Below, one piece after another: positions 35,456 through 44,851 of a stretch of 64,000 nt of DNA; the stretch's first letter is position 1, and every line of letters starts with the position of its first letter. The notes below the pieces were generated by a model. That model was not told where the DNA came from. It saw only the letters and a list, made by a program, of their open reading frames with translations, and ran no database searches. The position numbers and the translations under genes are program-made. The DNA is from Novosphingobium sp. ST904 (GTDB lineage: Bacteria > Pseudomonadota > Alphaproteobacteria > Sphingomonadales > Sphingomonadaceae): NCBI RefSeq assembly GCF_001298105.1, contig NZ_LGJH01000163.1:62001-126000 (forward strand), written 5' to 3'.

Positions 35456-37279
35456 TTATTCGACGGTGACGCTCTTTGCGAGGTTGCGAGGCTGGTCGAC
35501 GTCGGTGCCCTTCACGCAGGCGACGTGATAGGCAAGGAGCTGAACCGGTACGGCATAGACCAGCGGCGCGATCAGCGGGTGGACGCGCGGCATTTCGATC
35601 GTGGCGATGCAGCCTTCGCCTGCCTCCGCGATGCCCTCGGCGTCGGAAATCAGCACGACCTTGCCGCCGCGTGCGCGCACTTCCTGCATGTTGCTTACCG
35701 TCTTCTCGAACAGCGGTCCGGAGGGGGCGAGCACGATCACCGGCACGGCTTCGTCGATAAGGGCGATGGGGCCGTGCTTCATCTCGCCAGAGGCATAGCC
35801 CTCGGCATGGATGTAGCTGATTTCCTTGAGCTTCAGCGCGCCTTCGAGGGCAAGCGGATAGTCCGGCCCGCGGCCGAGGTAGAGCACGTCTCGGGCCGGC
35901 GCGATGAGATGTGCCATGGCGGCGATCTCTTCGTCGAAAGCGAGCGCCGCGTTGAGGCTGGCGGGTGTCTGCAGGAGGTGATGGACGACTTCCATTTCCT
36001 CATTCCGGTCCATCCGTCCGCGCTTTACCGCGAGATGCGCCGCCAGGGCGGCGAGCACGGCGAGCTGGCAGGAGAAGGCCTTGGTGGAAGCGACGCCGAT
36101 TTCCGGGCCGGCATGGGTAGGCAGCAGCAGATCGGCCTCGCGCGCCATCGTGCTGGTGGGCACGTTGACGACGACGGCGATGGTCTGCCCGGCCGCCTTG
36201 CAGTGCTTCAGTGCGGCGAGCGTGTCTGCGGTTTCGCCGGACTGCGAGATGAAAAGGGCAAGGCCGCCCGGCTCCAGAACCGGGTCGCGGTAGCGGAATT
36301 CGGAGGCCACATCGATATCGACGGGCAGGCGCGCAAAGGTCTCGATCCAGTATTTCGCTACCATGCCGGCGTAGAAGCTGGTGCCGCAGGCGACGATGGT
36401 GATGCGCTTGATGGCCGAAAGGTCGAAATCGATCTGCGGCAGGGCGACCGATTGGTCCACCTGGTGGATGTAGCTGCGCAGGGTCTGCGCCACCACGGTC
36501 GGCTGCTCGAAAATCTCCTTCTGCATGAAGTGGCGGTAATTGCCCTTCTCGATGGCGACGGCCGAGGCGCCGGAGGAGACGATCTCGCGCTCCACCGGAT
36601 TATTGTCGGCATCGAAGATCTGCGCGCCCTCGCGGGTGATGACGACCCAGTCGCCTTCGTCGAGATAAGTGATGCGCTGGGTCAGCGGGGCGAGGGCGAG
36701 GGCGTCGGAGCCGAGGTAGGTTTCTCCCTCGCCGTAACCGACGACCAGCGGCGAGCCGAGGCGGGCGCCGATCAGAAGGTCAGGATGCTGGCGGAAAGCG
36801 ATCGCGAGCGCGAAGGCGCCGCGAAGTTGCGGCAGCGCGACCTTCACCGCCTCTTGCGGGGAGAGCCCCGCTTCGACCTGCTCGGAAACGAGATGCGCCA
36901 CAACTTCGGTATCGGTCTGGCTCTCGAACCTGCGACCGCGCGCTTCGAGGGCTTCTCGCAGCGGCTTGAAGTTCTCGATGATGCCGTTGTGGACGAGGGC
37001 AAGGTGTTCGGTCGCATGCGGGTGGGCGTTGACGGCGGTGGGCGCGCCATGCGTGGCCCAGCGGGTGTGAGCGATGCCGATCAGGCCCGGCGCGGGATCG
37101 CGGGCCAGCTCGTCAACGAGGTTCACCAGTTTGCCCTGCGCGCGGCGGCGGATCAGCTGGCCGTTTTCGACCGTGCAGACGCCCGCGCTGTCATAACCGC
37201 GATATTCCATGCGGCGCAGTCCGTCGACGAGCCGATCCGCGACTTCTTCCTTGCCGACGATGCCGATGATTCCACACAT
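35456..37279 (-). CDS. glmS: Glutamine–fructose-6-phosphate aminotransferase (isomerizing)
   Basis: This 607-residue enzyme makes glucosamine-6-phosphate, the first step to UDP-GlcNAc. The N-terminal glutaminase begins with the catalytic Cys directly after Met (MCGIIGIVGKEEVADRLVDG) and has HTRWATHGAPTAVNAHPH. Two SIS domains follow (ITIVACGTSFYAGMVAKYWI, FISQSGETADTLAALK; YLGRGPDYPLALEGALKLKE, ISYIHAEGYASGEMKHGPIA), and the C-terminus DQPRNLAKSVTVE is canonical. The start at 37279 is fixed by the need for Cys2. No glmS ribozyme-like structure is evident in the leader of about 130 bases. Confidence 0.97.
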   Translation of the reverse strand: MCGIIGIVGKEEVADRLVDGLRRMEYRGYDSAGVCTVENGQLIRRRAQGKLVNLVDELARDPAPGLIGIAHTRWATHGAPTAVNAHPHATEHLALVHNGIIENFKPLREALEARGRRFESQTDTEVVAHLVSEQVEAGLSPQEAVKVALPQLRGAFALAIAFRQHPDLLIGARLGSPLVVGYGEGETYLGSDALALAPLTQRITYLDEGDWVVITREGAQIFDADNNPVEREIVSSGASAVAIEKGNYRHFMQKEIFEQPTVVAQTLRSYIHQVDQSVALPQIDFDLSAIKRITIVACGTSFYAGMVAKYWIETFARLPVDIDVASEFRYRDPVLEPGGLALFISQSGETADTLAALKHCKAAGQTIAVVVNVPTSTMAREADLLLPTHAGPEIGVASTKAFSCQLAVLAALAAHLAVKRGRMDRNEEMEVVHHLLQTPASLNAALAFDEEIAAMAHLIAPARDVLYLGRGPDYPLALEGALKLKEISYIHAEGYASGEMKHGPIALIDEAVPVIVLAPSGPLFEKTVSNMQEVRARGGKVVLISDAEGIAEAGEGCIATIEMPRVHPLIAPLVYAVPVQLLAYHVACVKGTDVDQPRNLAKSVTVE

Positions 37280-37412
37280 TGCGCTTGCGTTACCTTGTTC
37301 GAGCCGAAACTGCCTTGCCCATACACCGATAATGGTTGGCGTTTGTGGCGCCACCATGAAGGCTTGGTAATGTGTGCAAAGCGGATGGGTTATCGGATGT
37401 AATCCGAAGCGA

Positions 37413-38261
37413 TCAGTCGTCGCCGCTGAGCAGGGCCCCGATTCCGCCAACGGCGCCGAGGCCGAGCAGCGTGCTCTCGCCGCGGTTCTGTCCGCCATAG
37501 GGTACGGCGGCGGCCATCATGCGCCCGGCGAGGCGCGAGAACGGCAGCGACTGGATCCACACTTTCCCCGGGCCGCGCAGGCGGGCGAAGAACACCCCTT
37601 CGCCGCCGAAGATCATCGATTTCACCGAACCTGCACGCACCAGGTCGAAATCCACGCCGGACGTGAAGGCGGCGACGCAGCCGGTGTCGATGTGGAGTTC
37701 CTCGCTCGCTTCCAGCGTGCGCTCGATAACGGTGCCGCCCATTTGCACGAAGACCCAGCCGTCACCTTCGAGGCGCTGCATGATGAAGCCTTCCCCGCCG
37801 AACAGGCCGGTCATGATCTTCTGCTGGAAATGAACACCGATCGAGACGCCGCGCGCCGCGCAGAGGAAGGCATCCTTCTGGCAGATCAGGCGGCCGTCCA
37901 CCTCGTCTAGCTTGATCGGCACGATCGAACCGGGGATCGGCGCGGAGAAGGCGACGCGGGCTTTGCCGCGTCCTTCGTGCGTGAATACGGTGGTGAACAG
38001 GCTCTCGCCCGTGACGAGGCGCTTGCCCGCGCCAAGCAGCTTGCCCATGAAGCCGCTGCCTTGTTGTTCGGAACCGTCGCCGAACACGGTGGACATGGCG
38101 ATCGACGAATCCTTCCAGACCATCGCGCCCGCTTCCGCTACCGCGCTTTCGCCCGGGTCCAGTTCGATCTCGACGAACTGGAGTTCCGCACCCTTGATTT
38201 CGAAGTCGACATCGTCGGCGATCGCGGAATTGCGGCTGTGGCTCCAGGGATTGTTCGGCAT
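37413..38261 (-). CDS. TIGR00266/AIM24 family protein
   Basis: This 282-residue, beta-rich and glycine-rich protein has the AIM24/TIGR00266 pattern: VEIELDPGESAVAEAGAMVW, GKARVAFSAPIPGSIVPIKL, CQKDAFLCAARGVSIGVHFQ, MTGLFGGEGFIMQRLEGDGW, FIG-like SMIFGGEGVFFARLRGPGKV and WIQSLPFSRLAGRM. The family is widespread in bacteria and mitochondria with no settled biochemical role. There is a Gly-rich hydrophobic tail (LLGLGAVGGIGALL). It is upstream of glmS on the same strand with 133 bases between, so co-transcription is possible but unproven. Confidence 0.88.
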   Translation of the reverse strand: MPNNPWSHSRNSAIADDVDFEIKGAELQFVEIELDPGESAVAEAGAMVWKDSSIAMSTVFGDGSEQQGSGFMGKLLGAGKRLVTGESLFTTVFTHEGRGKARVAFSAPIPGSIVPIKLDEVDGRLICQKDAFLCAARGVSIGVHFQQKIMTGLFGGEGFIMQRLEGDGWVFVQMGGTVIERTLEASEELHIDTGCVAAFTSGVDFDLVRAGSVKSMIFGGEGVFFARLRGPGKVWIQSLPFSRLAGRMMAAAVPYGGQNRGESTLLGLGAVGGIGALLSGDD

Positions 38262-38431
38262 GGATACTCCGGTGGACGGGAAAGATTCGGTGACCGCTAT
38301 CTGGGTTTCGTGAAAGTTCTTGTCAAACCGCGCCCGTTGGATAGTCTACGCAGTTCGACGAACACTGTTCCGACGAAAATCGCCCGGCAAAGATCGGTGC
38401 GCGATCGGTGTTCCTGGAGAGGATAACGCCG

Positions 38432-39145
38432 ATGCACTTCACCATGAAGTCGGTTTCATTTGTTTTCATCGGGCTTGCCGCCGTGGCCAGCACCGGGCCT
38501 GCATTCGCGCGCGACATCGGTGGCGGCGGGGCGGTGGTGAACACCGCGCTCCACATCGAAAGCCAGAACGGCGTCAGCAAAGGCTTCGCGCTGATTCGTG
38601 CCGGCAAGCCTGCGCAGGCGGTAAAGATGTTCGATTCGGTGATCCTCGCGAGCGAACAGGCGCTGACCGGTGACGTCCGTCCGCGGCTCTGCCAGTCGGA
38701 AGCGGCTGAAGGGTCTGTTGCTGCGGGCAAGGCCGTGATCGTGAGCAGCGCGGTTTGCGATGCACACTTCGGAAAGGGCTTTGCGCTGGTCGATCTTGGA
38801 CGCGGCGACCTTGCGGAAGCCGAACTGCGCCGTGCTACCGAACTCGCGCCCGATAATGCCCACTTCGCCAACGAATATGCAGAACTGTTCAAGTCGCGCC
38901 GGGAATGGCAACGGTCCTACGATCTGTTCTCCCATGCATGGGAAATCGTCGACAAGGACACCAAGGGTGACGACGCCTCGGTCGCCGCCCGCGCTCTTCG
39001 CGGCATGGGCTACAACAAGATCGAGATGGGTCAGCTCGACGAAGCGCAGAAGCTATTCCGCCAGTCGCTGGAATATGATCCCGCCAATGCGGGAGCCAAG
39101 AGCGAACTGGATTTCATTGCCCAGAAGAAGGCCATCGGCGCCTGA
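38432..39145 (+). CDS. Exported tetratricopeptide-repeat protein
   Basis: This 237-residue protein has a signal peptide (MHFTMKSVSFVFIGLAAVAS, cleavage near AFA). TPR-like helices follow: FALIRAGKPAQAVKMFDSVI, LVDLGRGDLAEAELRRATEL with APDN, and MGYNKIEMGQLDEAQKLFRQ with SLEYDPANAG. The two cysteines (in RPRLCQSEAAEG and SAVCDAHFG) could form a disulfide in the periplasm. The start at 38432 is supported by GGAGAGG about 9 bases upstream. Partners are unknown. Confidence 0.82.
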   Translation: MHFTMKSVSFVFIGLAAVASTGPAFARDIGGGGAVVNTALHIESQNGVSKGFALIRAGKPAQAVKMFDSVILASEQALTGDVRPRLCQSEAAEGSVAAGKAVIVSSAVCDAHFGKGFALVDLGRGDLAEAELRRATELAPDNAHFANEYAELFKSRREWQRSYDLFSHAWEIVDKDTKGDDASVAARALRGMGYNKIEMGQLDEAQKLFRQSLEYDPANAGAKSELDFIAQKKAIGA

Positions 39146-39170
39146 CCTTTCGCAAGCACTGCAAATCTTG

Positions 39171-39198
39171 AAACGGGCGGTGCTGAACCGCCCGTTTT
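39171..39198. terminator. Bidirectional rho-independent terminator
   Basis: AAACGGGCGGT (39171-39181) and ACCGCCCGTTT (39187-39197) form a perfect 11-bp stem with loop GCTGA, with T residues on the plus side and their complement on the minus side. It separates the convergent TPR gene and glmU. Confidence 0.85.
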
Positions 39199-39202
39199 CG
39201 TA

Positions 39203-40573
39203 TCAGCCTGCTGACTTTTCGGCCTTCTTCTTTTTCATGGCATCGTGGAAACGGTCGGCCCAGCCCGGCTTGACCAGCTGCTCGCCGCGGACGAGGCGAA
39301 GCTCGCCATCAGCCACATCGCGGGTGACGGTGCTGCCCGCGGCAACGATGGCATCCGCGCCGATCCTGACCGGGGCGACAAGGGCGCTGTTGGAGCCGAT
39401 GAAGGCGCGCTCGCCAATAACGGTGCGGTGCTTGAAATAGCCGTCATAGTTGCAGGTGATCGTACCTGCGCCGAGATTGGCGCTGGCGCCTACCGTTGCG
39501 TCGCCAACGTAAGTGAGGTGATTGGCCTTCGCGCCTTCGCCCAGTTCGGCGTTCTTGATCTCGACGAAATTGCCGACCTTCGAGCCCTCGCGCAGGACGG
39601 TGCCGGGGCGAAGGCGCGCATAAGGGCCGACCGAGACGCCGGTTTCGATCGTGGCGCCTTCAAGGTGCGAGAATGCGTGGATGATCACGTCGTTCGCCAC
39701 CGTGACGCCCGGGCCAAAGACTACGTTGGGTTCGACGGTCACATCTCGGCCGAGATTCGTGTCCCAGGCGAAAAACACGGTTTCCGGCGCGATCAGGGTG
39801 GCGCCGTCGGCCATGGCGGCGATACGGCGGCGGGATTGCCAGCGCGCTTCGGCCTCGGCCAGTTCGCCGCGACTGTTGATGCCGCCCACTTCGCCCGGAT
39901 CGGGGGTGACGATGACAGCACACGACTGCCCGTCGAGTGTCGCCACGTTGACGATGTCCACGAGGTAGTATTCGCCCTGGGCGTTTTCATTCCCGACGCG
40001 GGCAAGCAGGCCGAACAGGTCGGCGGACTTTACCGCCATCAGGCCCGAATTGCACAGTCGGCAGGCTCGCTGTTCCTCACTCGCGTCCTTGTATTCGACC
40101 ATCATGGCAATGCGCCCGTCGTCATGAGCGAGGACGCGGCCGTATTGAAGCGGGTCTTCCGGCTCGAAACCGAGCACGACGACGGCGGGCGAATCCTCGG
40201 CATGAAGGCGATGGATCATGGCCTGCATCGTTTCGGTGCTGACGAAAGGCACGTCACCGTAAAGGATCAGCACGTCGCCGGAAAAGCCGGCCAGCGCCGC
40301 TTCGGCCTGCTGCACTGCGTGGCCGGTGCCGAGTTGCGGTTCCTGAACGGCGATTGTCGCGCGGCTGCCGAGAGCCCGCTCAAGCTGTTCGCGTCCATGG
40401 CCCGCGACGACGACCTGCCGCTGCGGTGCCAGTGCGGCGGCGCTGTCCAGCAGGTGTTCGAGCATGGGACGGCCCGCGATGGGATGGAGCACCTTGTGGA
40501 GATCGCTCTTCATGCGGGTGCCCTTGCCGGCGGCGAGGACGACGATTGCGAGAGGCGTGGATTGTTCGACCAT
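39203..40573 (-). CDS. glmU: Bifunctional UDP-GlcNAc pyrophosphorylase / GlcN-1-P acetyltransferase
   Basis: This 456-residue protein has an N-terminal nucleotidyltransferase domain with LAIVVLAAGKGTRMKSDLHK, VLILYGDVPFVSTETMQAMI and GIVEYKD-like MMVEYKDASEEQRACRLCNS. The C-terminal left-handed beta-helix carries VEIKNAELGEGAKANHLTYV and AGTITCNYDGYFKHRTVIGE with the acetyltransferase His/Asn-Tyr region. Length and order are standard. The start at 40573 (MVEQSTPLAIVV) was preferred to an upstream frame extension. It is divergent from the HAD phosphatase gene across 59 bases. Confidence 0.96.
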   Translation of the reverse strand: MVEQSTPLAIVVLAAGKGTRMKSDLHKVLHPIAGRPMLEHLLDSAAALAPQRQVVVAGHGREQLERALGSRATIAVQEPQLGTGHAVQQAEAALAGFSGDVLILYGDVPFVSTETMQAMIHRLHAEDSPAVVVLGFEPEDPLQYGRVLAHDDGRIAMMVEYKDASEEQRACRLCNSGLMAVKSADLFGLLARVGNENAQGEYYLVDIVNVATLDGQSCAVIVTPDPGEVGGINSRGELAEAEARWQSRRRIAAMADGATLIAPETVFFAWDTNLGRDVTVEPNVVFGPGVTVANDVIIHAFSHLEGATIETGVSVGPYARLRPGTVLREGSKVGNFVEIKNAELGEGAKANHLTYVGDATVGASANLGAGTITCNYDGYFKHRTVIGERAFIGSNSALVAPVRIGADAIVAAGSTVTRDVADGELRLVRGEQLVKPGWADRFHDAMKKKKAEKSAG

Positions 40574-40632
40574 GTGTATCACTTGCCAGCAAATTGTTGC
40601 GGTTTCCACATCGGGAAGCCACTGAGGGGGGG

Positions 40633-41319
40633 ATGACAGACTTTCCCTTCGACATCGTCGGTTTCGACCTCGACGGAACCCTGCTTGATTCGCTTGGAGA
40701 CCTTGCGGTGGCGCTCAATCATGCGCTCTCGATCGAGGGGCGGCCAGCCATTCCCGTGAGCGAGGTGCGCGATCTGGTCGGCGGCGGCGCGAGGAAGATG
40801 CTCGCGAAGGGGCTGGACGTTACCGGCGGCCCGGTTTCCGAGGAACGGCTCGACGAACTGCATCATGAGCTGATCGCTTACTATGCCGACCATATCGCCG
40901 TGGAGACGCGGCTCTATCCCGGCGGCGAAGCGATGCTCAGGGGACTGGCGGAGCGGGGGGTCAAGCTGGCGGTCGTCACAAACAAGCTGGAACGTCTGGC
41001 GGTGAAGATCTTCGCGGAAATGGGGCTTTCTCATCATTTCTTCACGGTGATCGGCGGCGACACGCTGGGCCCCGGGCGGGCCAAACCGAAACCCGACCTC
41101 ATCGATCTCATGCTGGAGCGCGCGGGGAGCGGCCGTTCCGGTGCCGTCAGGGCCGCTTTCGTGGGGGACACCACTTACGATACGGGCGCGGCGGCGGCGG
41201 CGGGGCTGCCCTGCGTCGCGGTCAGCTTCGGCTTCAACGACAAGCCGGCCAGCGAACTGGGCGCGACGGTGGTGATCGATCATTTCGACGAACTGATCCC
41301 GGCTCTCGAAAGCCTCTGA
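40633..41319 (+). CDS. gph: HAD-family phosphoglycolate-phosphatase-like hydrolase
   Basis: This 228-residue protein has the HAD motif I in FDIVGFDLDGTLLDSLGDLA (nucleophile Asp and acid/base Asp), motif II in LAVVTNKLE, the Lys of motif III in AKPKPD, and motif IV VGDTTYDTGAAAAAG. The helical C1 cap lies between motifs I and II (VGGGARKMLAKGL). This matches the Gph group that removes 2-phosphoglycolate, though related HAD enzymes act on other sugar phosphates. The start is supported by GAGGGGGG just upstream. Confidence 0.85.
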   Translation: MTDFPFDIVGFDLDGTLLDSLGDLAVALNHALSIEGRPAIPVSEVRDLVGGGARKMLAKGLDVTGGPVSEERLDELHHELIAYYADHIAVETRLYPGGEAMLRGLAERGVKLAVVTNKLERLAVKIFAEMGLSHHFFTVIGGDTLGPGRAKPKPDLIDLMLERAGSGRSGAVRAAFVGDTTYDTGAAAAAGLPCVAVSFGFNDKPASELGATVVIDHFDELIPALESL

Positions 41320-41338
41320 CGTCGTTCGGCGTCGGGCT

Positions 41339-42025
41339 TCAGGCTTCTGCGCTGTCGAAGACGTAGCCGAACGAGCGGACGGTGCGGGGCAGGTGGGGCA
41401 CCTGCATCGAGCGCAGCTTTCGGCGCAGGCGGCTGACCCACGAATCCACGGTGCGTTCGTCGCAGACGTCCACGCTTTTGCCAAGCACGCCGATCAGTTC
41501 GCCGCGCGTGAACACCCGGTTGGGGTTTCGTGCGAAATGATTGAGCAGGCGCTGCTCGTTGGATTGCAGGGGCACGACCAGACCCTTGTAGCGCGTCAGA
41601 TGCGAGTCGGGCTGGATCAGGAGATCGCCGATCTGGATCGCCGGAGTTTCCTTCCGCGCGGCTGCGGCCGGCTGGTAGATTCGCAGGCGCCGAACGAGAG
41701 CGGCCGGGGTAAGCGGCCCAATCAGGTAGTCATCCGCCCCCGCATCCAGCGCGCGTGCCTGGGCGCGCTGGTCAGGTTCGGGCAGGATCATGGTCACGTG
41801 GAGCGGGTGGTCGTGAATACGGTCGCGCAGCAGGCCGCACAGCTGAAGTCCCGACATTTCAGGCAGAAGCCAGTCCAGGAAGACCCAGGTCGGTGCCTTC
41901 GAAATACGTACGCAAAGGTCGGTGGCATTCGTCACTTCCGCCTCGAAGGAGAGGAAGCTGTCACGAACGGCGCTGACATGGGCAAGGTCGCCCGAAGTCA
42001 GCACGATGTCGCCAGATTTGATCAT
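41339..42025 (-). CDS. OmpR-type winged-helix response regulator with an atypical receiver
   Basis: This 228-residue protein has an N-terminal receiver-like domain (1-115) and a C-terminal OmpR/PhoB wHTH (about 140-226: VVPLQSNEQRLLNHFARNPN, FTRGELIGVLGKSVDVCDER, TVDSWVSRLRRKL, VRSFGYVF). The phosphoacceptor-position Asp is present (VFLDWLLPEMSG). However, the N-terminal acidic pair is reduced to TSGD, the switch Thr/Ser position reads ILPEP, and the conserved Lys of the KP motif is Gly (DDYLIGPLTP). Normal phosphorylation is therefore doubtful. No kinase is adjacent. It is divergent from the second TonB receptor and may regulate it. Confidence 0.85.
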   Translation of the reverse strand: MIKSGDIVLTSGDLAHVSAVRDSFLSFEAEVTNATDLCVRISKAPTWVFLDWLLPEMSGLQLCGLLRDRIHDHPLHVTMILPEPDQRAQARALDAGADDYLIGPLTPAALVRRLRIYQPAAAARKETPAIQIGDLLIQPDSHLTRYKGLVVPLQSNEQRLLNHFARNPNRVFTRGELIGVLGKSVDVCDERTVDSWVSRLRRKLRSMQVPHLPRTVRSFGYVFDSAEA

Positions 42026-42184
42026 GGTGTCCCGGGTTTCAACAGGAGTGATCCGCCCACATAGTGCCACATCGGCTGCCATTCACGTGTCAAATTTGTC
42101 ATGTTTGGCCGTCACAATCACGTCAAAAAAATTACAAGAAAGCAACATGGATGTGACGCGGGCCGCGCTTAGTCAGCCTCCCTG

Positions 42185-42200
42185 TCGCCCCGACGGGCGA
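42185..42200 (+). repeat. Small inverted repeat in the leader of the second TonB receptor
   Basis: TCGCCC-CGAC-GGGCGA, a perfect 6-4-6 hairpin 53 bases before the start codon. It may be a leader-mRNA stem or simply chance in GC-rich DNA. Confidence 0.3.
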
Positions 42201-42252
42201 GCCCCTTGCCGCGACTGCAAGGCGGAAAGCAAAGCATTTCAGGGAGTTTTAC

Positions 42253-44642
42253 ATGATTCGCCACGCCATCCGTCTGGCGGCTACGTGCAGCATCGTCGCG
42301 TTGAGCCAGGCGCCGGTCGCCGCTTTCGCTGACGAAGCAGCAACAAGCGCTGCGGCCGCCGAAAGTGATGCCTCGGTGCCGATCATCGTCACCGCCACCA
42401 AGCGCGAGACCGATCTCCAGAAGACGCCGATCGCGATTGCCGTCATCGGCAGCGCGGATATCGAGAAGCAGCACGTCCAGAGCCTGATCGACCTTGCCAG
42501 CGGAACCTGCCGTCGCTGCGCGTCGCCACGTTCGAGGCGCGCCAGTCGGCGCTTACTGTCGGTATTCGCGGCATCGTGCCCTTCGACGCAAACCAGACCG
42601 CGCGTGACCAGGGCGTGGGCGTCTACCTTGACGGCGTGTACCTCGGCCGCCAGCAGGGACTGAATGCGGCGCTGTTCGATGTGCAGCGCATCGAAGTGCT
42701 GCGCGGGCCGCAGGGCACGTTGTTCGGCCGCAATACGGAAGGCGGCGCGCTGTCCATCGTCACCAAGGCGCCGACCGGCGAATTTGGCGGCCGGGTGGAG
42801 GCCGGCATCGGCAACTACGGCCAGCGCAATGGCGAAGCGCACATCGACTTCCCCGAATTCCACAACATCTCGATCAAGGTCGACGGCGTTTACCAGCACC
42901 AGGACGCCACGGTGAAGAACCCGCTCGCCGGGCAGACGGGCTGGAACTACTACGACCGCGTGGGTGGCCGTATCCAGGCCCAGTGGAAGCCGTTCGAGGG
43001 GCTGACCGCGAACATCTCGTTCGACAAGTCGCGTGATGACAACACGCCGATGTACAGCCAGCTCATCAACTACAATCCAAACAACCTGCCGGTTGCCACG
43101 CTGGCGCAGATCGCGGCCAATGGCGGCAAGCTGCCCAGCGGCACGATTGCCCCGCTTTCACCGCTCGTGCAGGTCAGTGGCGACAAGCGCATGAAGACCG
43201 CCGACATCGGCGTGCCGCAGCAGCCCAGCGTGGACAAGACACAGGGCGTGATGGGCAATCTCAGCTACGATCTGGGGGCGAACCTGACGCTGCGCTCGAT
43301 CACGGCATGGCGTGAGGTTCATACCGACCAGTATGACAATTCCGGCGGTGCCCATCGCTCGGTTTTCCTCCCGAATGCCAAGTTCGGCCGCTACTCGCTC
43401 TCGTTCCTCGACCAGAACCAGTTCAGCCAGGAACTGCAGATCGTCGGCAGCCTGCCGCATCTCGATTTCGTGGCGGGCGCCTTCTACTACAACGAACACG
43501 CCAGCGAATATGCCGCGACGCCCAGTTCGAACCAGTGGAATGCGGATGGCAGCGGCTACACCATCCTCAGCCCCAGCGTCACCGGCACGGTAACCTCGGG
43601 CAACCAGGGCTGGGACGACTCTTCGCTGTTCCTCCAGCGAGATAGCCGCGCGAAGGCGCAGAGCATCGCCGCTTTCGCCCAGGCGACCTACACGCCCGCC
43701 GGTCTCGACCAGGTTCACCTGACGGCGGGCGGCCGCTTCACGCATGACAAGCGTGACGGTGTGCTGGACATGGTGAACGGCGCCGTGGTCGATTACGGCT
43801 TCCATTACCGGAAGGACCGTTTCGACCCGATGGTGACGCTGGCCTGGGACGCCACGCAGGACATCAACCTCTACGCCAAGTATGCGACCGGCTATCGGGC
43901 CGGCGGCGCCAACGACCGTTCGCAGACGTTTGACGCCTTCGGGCCGGAAACCGTGAATTCCTACGAAGTCGGCGCCAAGATGATGTTCCTCGATCGCAAG
44001 GTGCGCCTGAACCTTGCCGGCTACATCATGGACCGTGACGGCACGCAGGTCGATTTCGACAACGTCAACATCGATCCCAACAGCCCGTATTTCAACCTGC
44101 ACACGCAGGAGACGCTCAATGCACCGGGCACCACGAAGATCCGCGGGCTCGAAGCGGAACTGAACATCCACCCGACGAGCAACCTCTCGCTCGGCGCGTC
44201 CTATGCCTACACTTACACCAAGGTGCCCAAGACGCTGAACCCGTTCCTCGGTTCCGCTACCAATCCGGTCTACCAGAATGTCTTCATCGTCTACACGCCG
44301 AGGCATGCTGCATCCGGCTTCATCGACTACACGATACCGGTCGGCAGCGGCGACGAGAGCGTGCAGTTCCATCTGGATGCAGCTTATTCCGGCCGCCAGT
44401 ACACCTTCGAGGACGAGGCCGTGAAGGCTCAGTCCAGCTTCATCGTGAACGGCCGCATCGCGCTTGCCGATATTCCGATGAGCGACAACGGAACCAGGCT
44501 GACCGTCTCCGTCTGGAGCCGCAACCTGCTCAACGAAACGCACATCTATCGCCTATCCTACGCCAACGCGAATACCCTGGGTGCTTACGGAAACTTCAAT
44601 CCGCCGCGCACCTTCGGCGTGGAGGGCACCGTCAACTTCTGA
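42253..44642 (+). pseudogene. TonB-dependent receptor (CirA/FepA-like plug), frameshifted
   Basis: Outer-membrane receptor of about 796 residues. A signal peptide (MIRHAIRLAATCSIVALSQA, cleavage near AFA) is followed by a TonB box region (PIIVTATKRETDLQKTPIAI). One base is missing near 42503, after which the plug continues NLPSLRVATFEARQSALTVG, YLDGVYLGRQQGLNAALFDV, QRIEVLRGPQGTLFGRNTEG. The barrel ends FGVEGTVNF, with the usual terminal Phe. It has no STN domain, so it is not a FecR-type transducer. GGGAG lies about 8 bases before the ATG. It is divergent from the atypical response regulator. The substrate is unknown. Confidence 0.87.
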
Positions 44643-44702
44643 TCGCTCCGGTTCCGGCAGCCGCTCCCTCGCGGCCTGCCGGCAGTTCCTGCCTGCAAAA
44701 CT

Positions 44703-44734
44703 GCACGCGGCTGGGCTTCGGCGCGGCCGCGTGC
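44703..44734 (+). terminator. Hairpin after second TonB receptor gene
   Basis: GCACGCGGC (44703-44711) and GCCGCGTGC (44726-44734) form a perfect 9-bp stem followed by CTTGTT. A second imperfect stem lies just upstream (about 44656-44681). Likely but not strong terminators. Confidence 0.5.
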
Positions 44735-44851
44735 CTTGTTCGTGGGAACGATGAACGCGGCGGCGATGCCCGCTCCGCTTGCCGGTGCCCTCCGATCATG
44801 CGAGCCCTCTGCGATGAAGGCGCCGCTCGGAACGGGCCGCGAGGACGGGAG

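Noticed and set aside
35525..37402. 625-codon open frame on the plus strand
   Set aside because: Antisense to glmS, which is intact and highly conserved.
37280..37412. Possible glmS ribozyme or riboswitch in the glmS leader
   Set aside because: Only weak 5-bp pairings are visible; the ribozyme is not expected in alphaproteobacteria and its core is absent.
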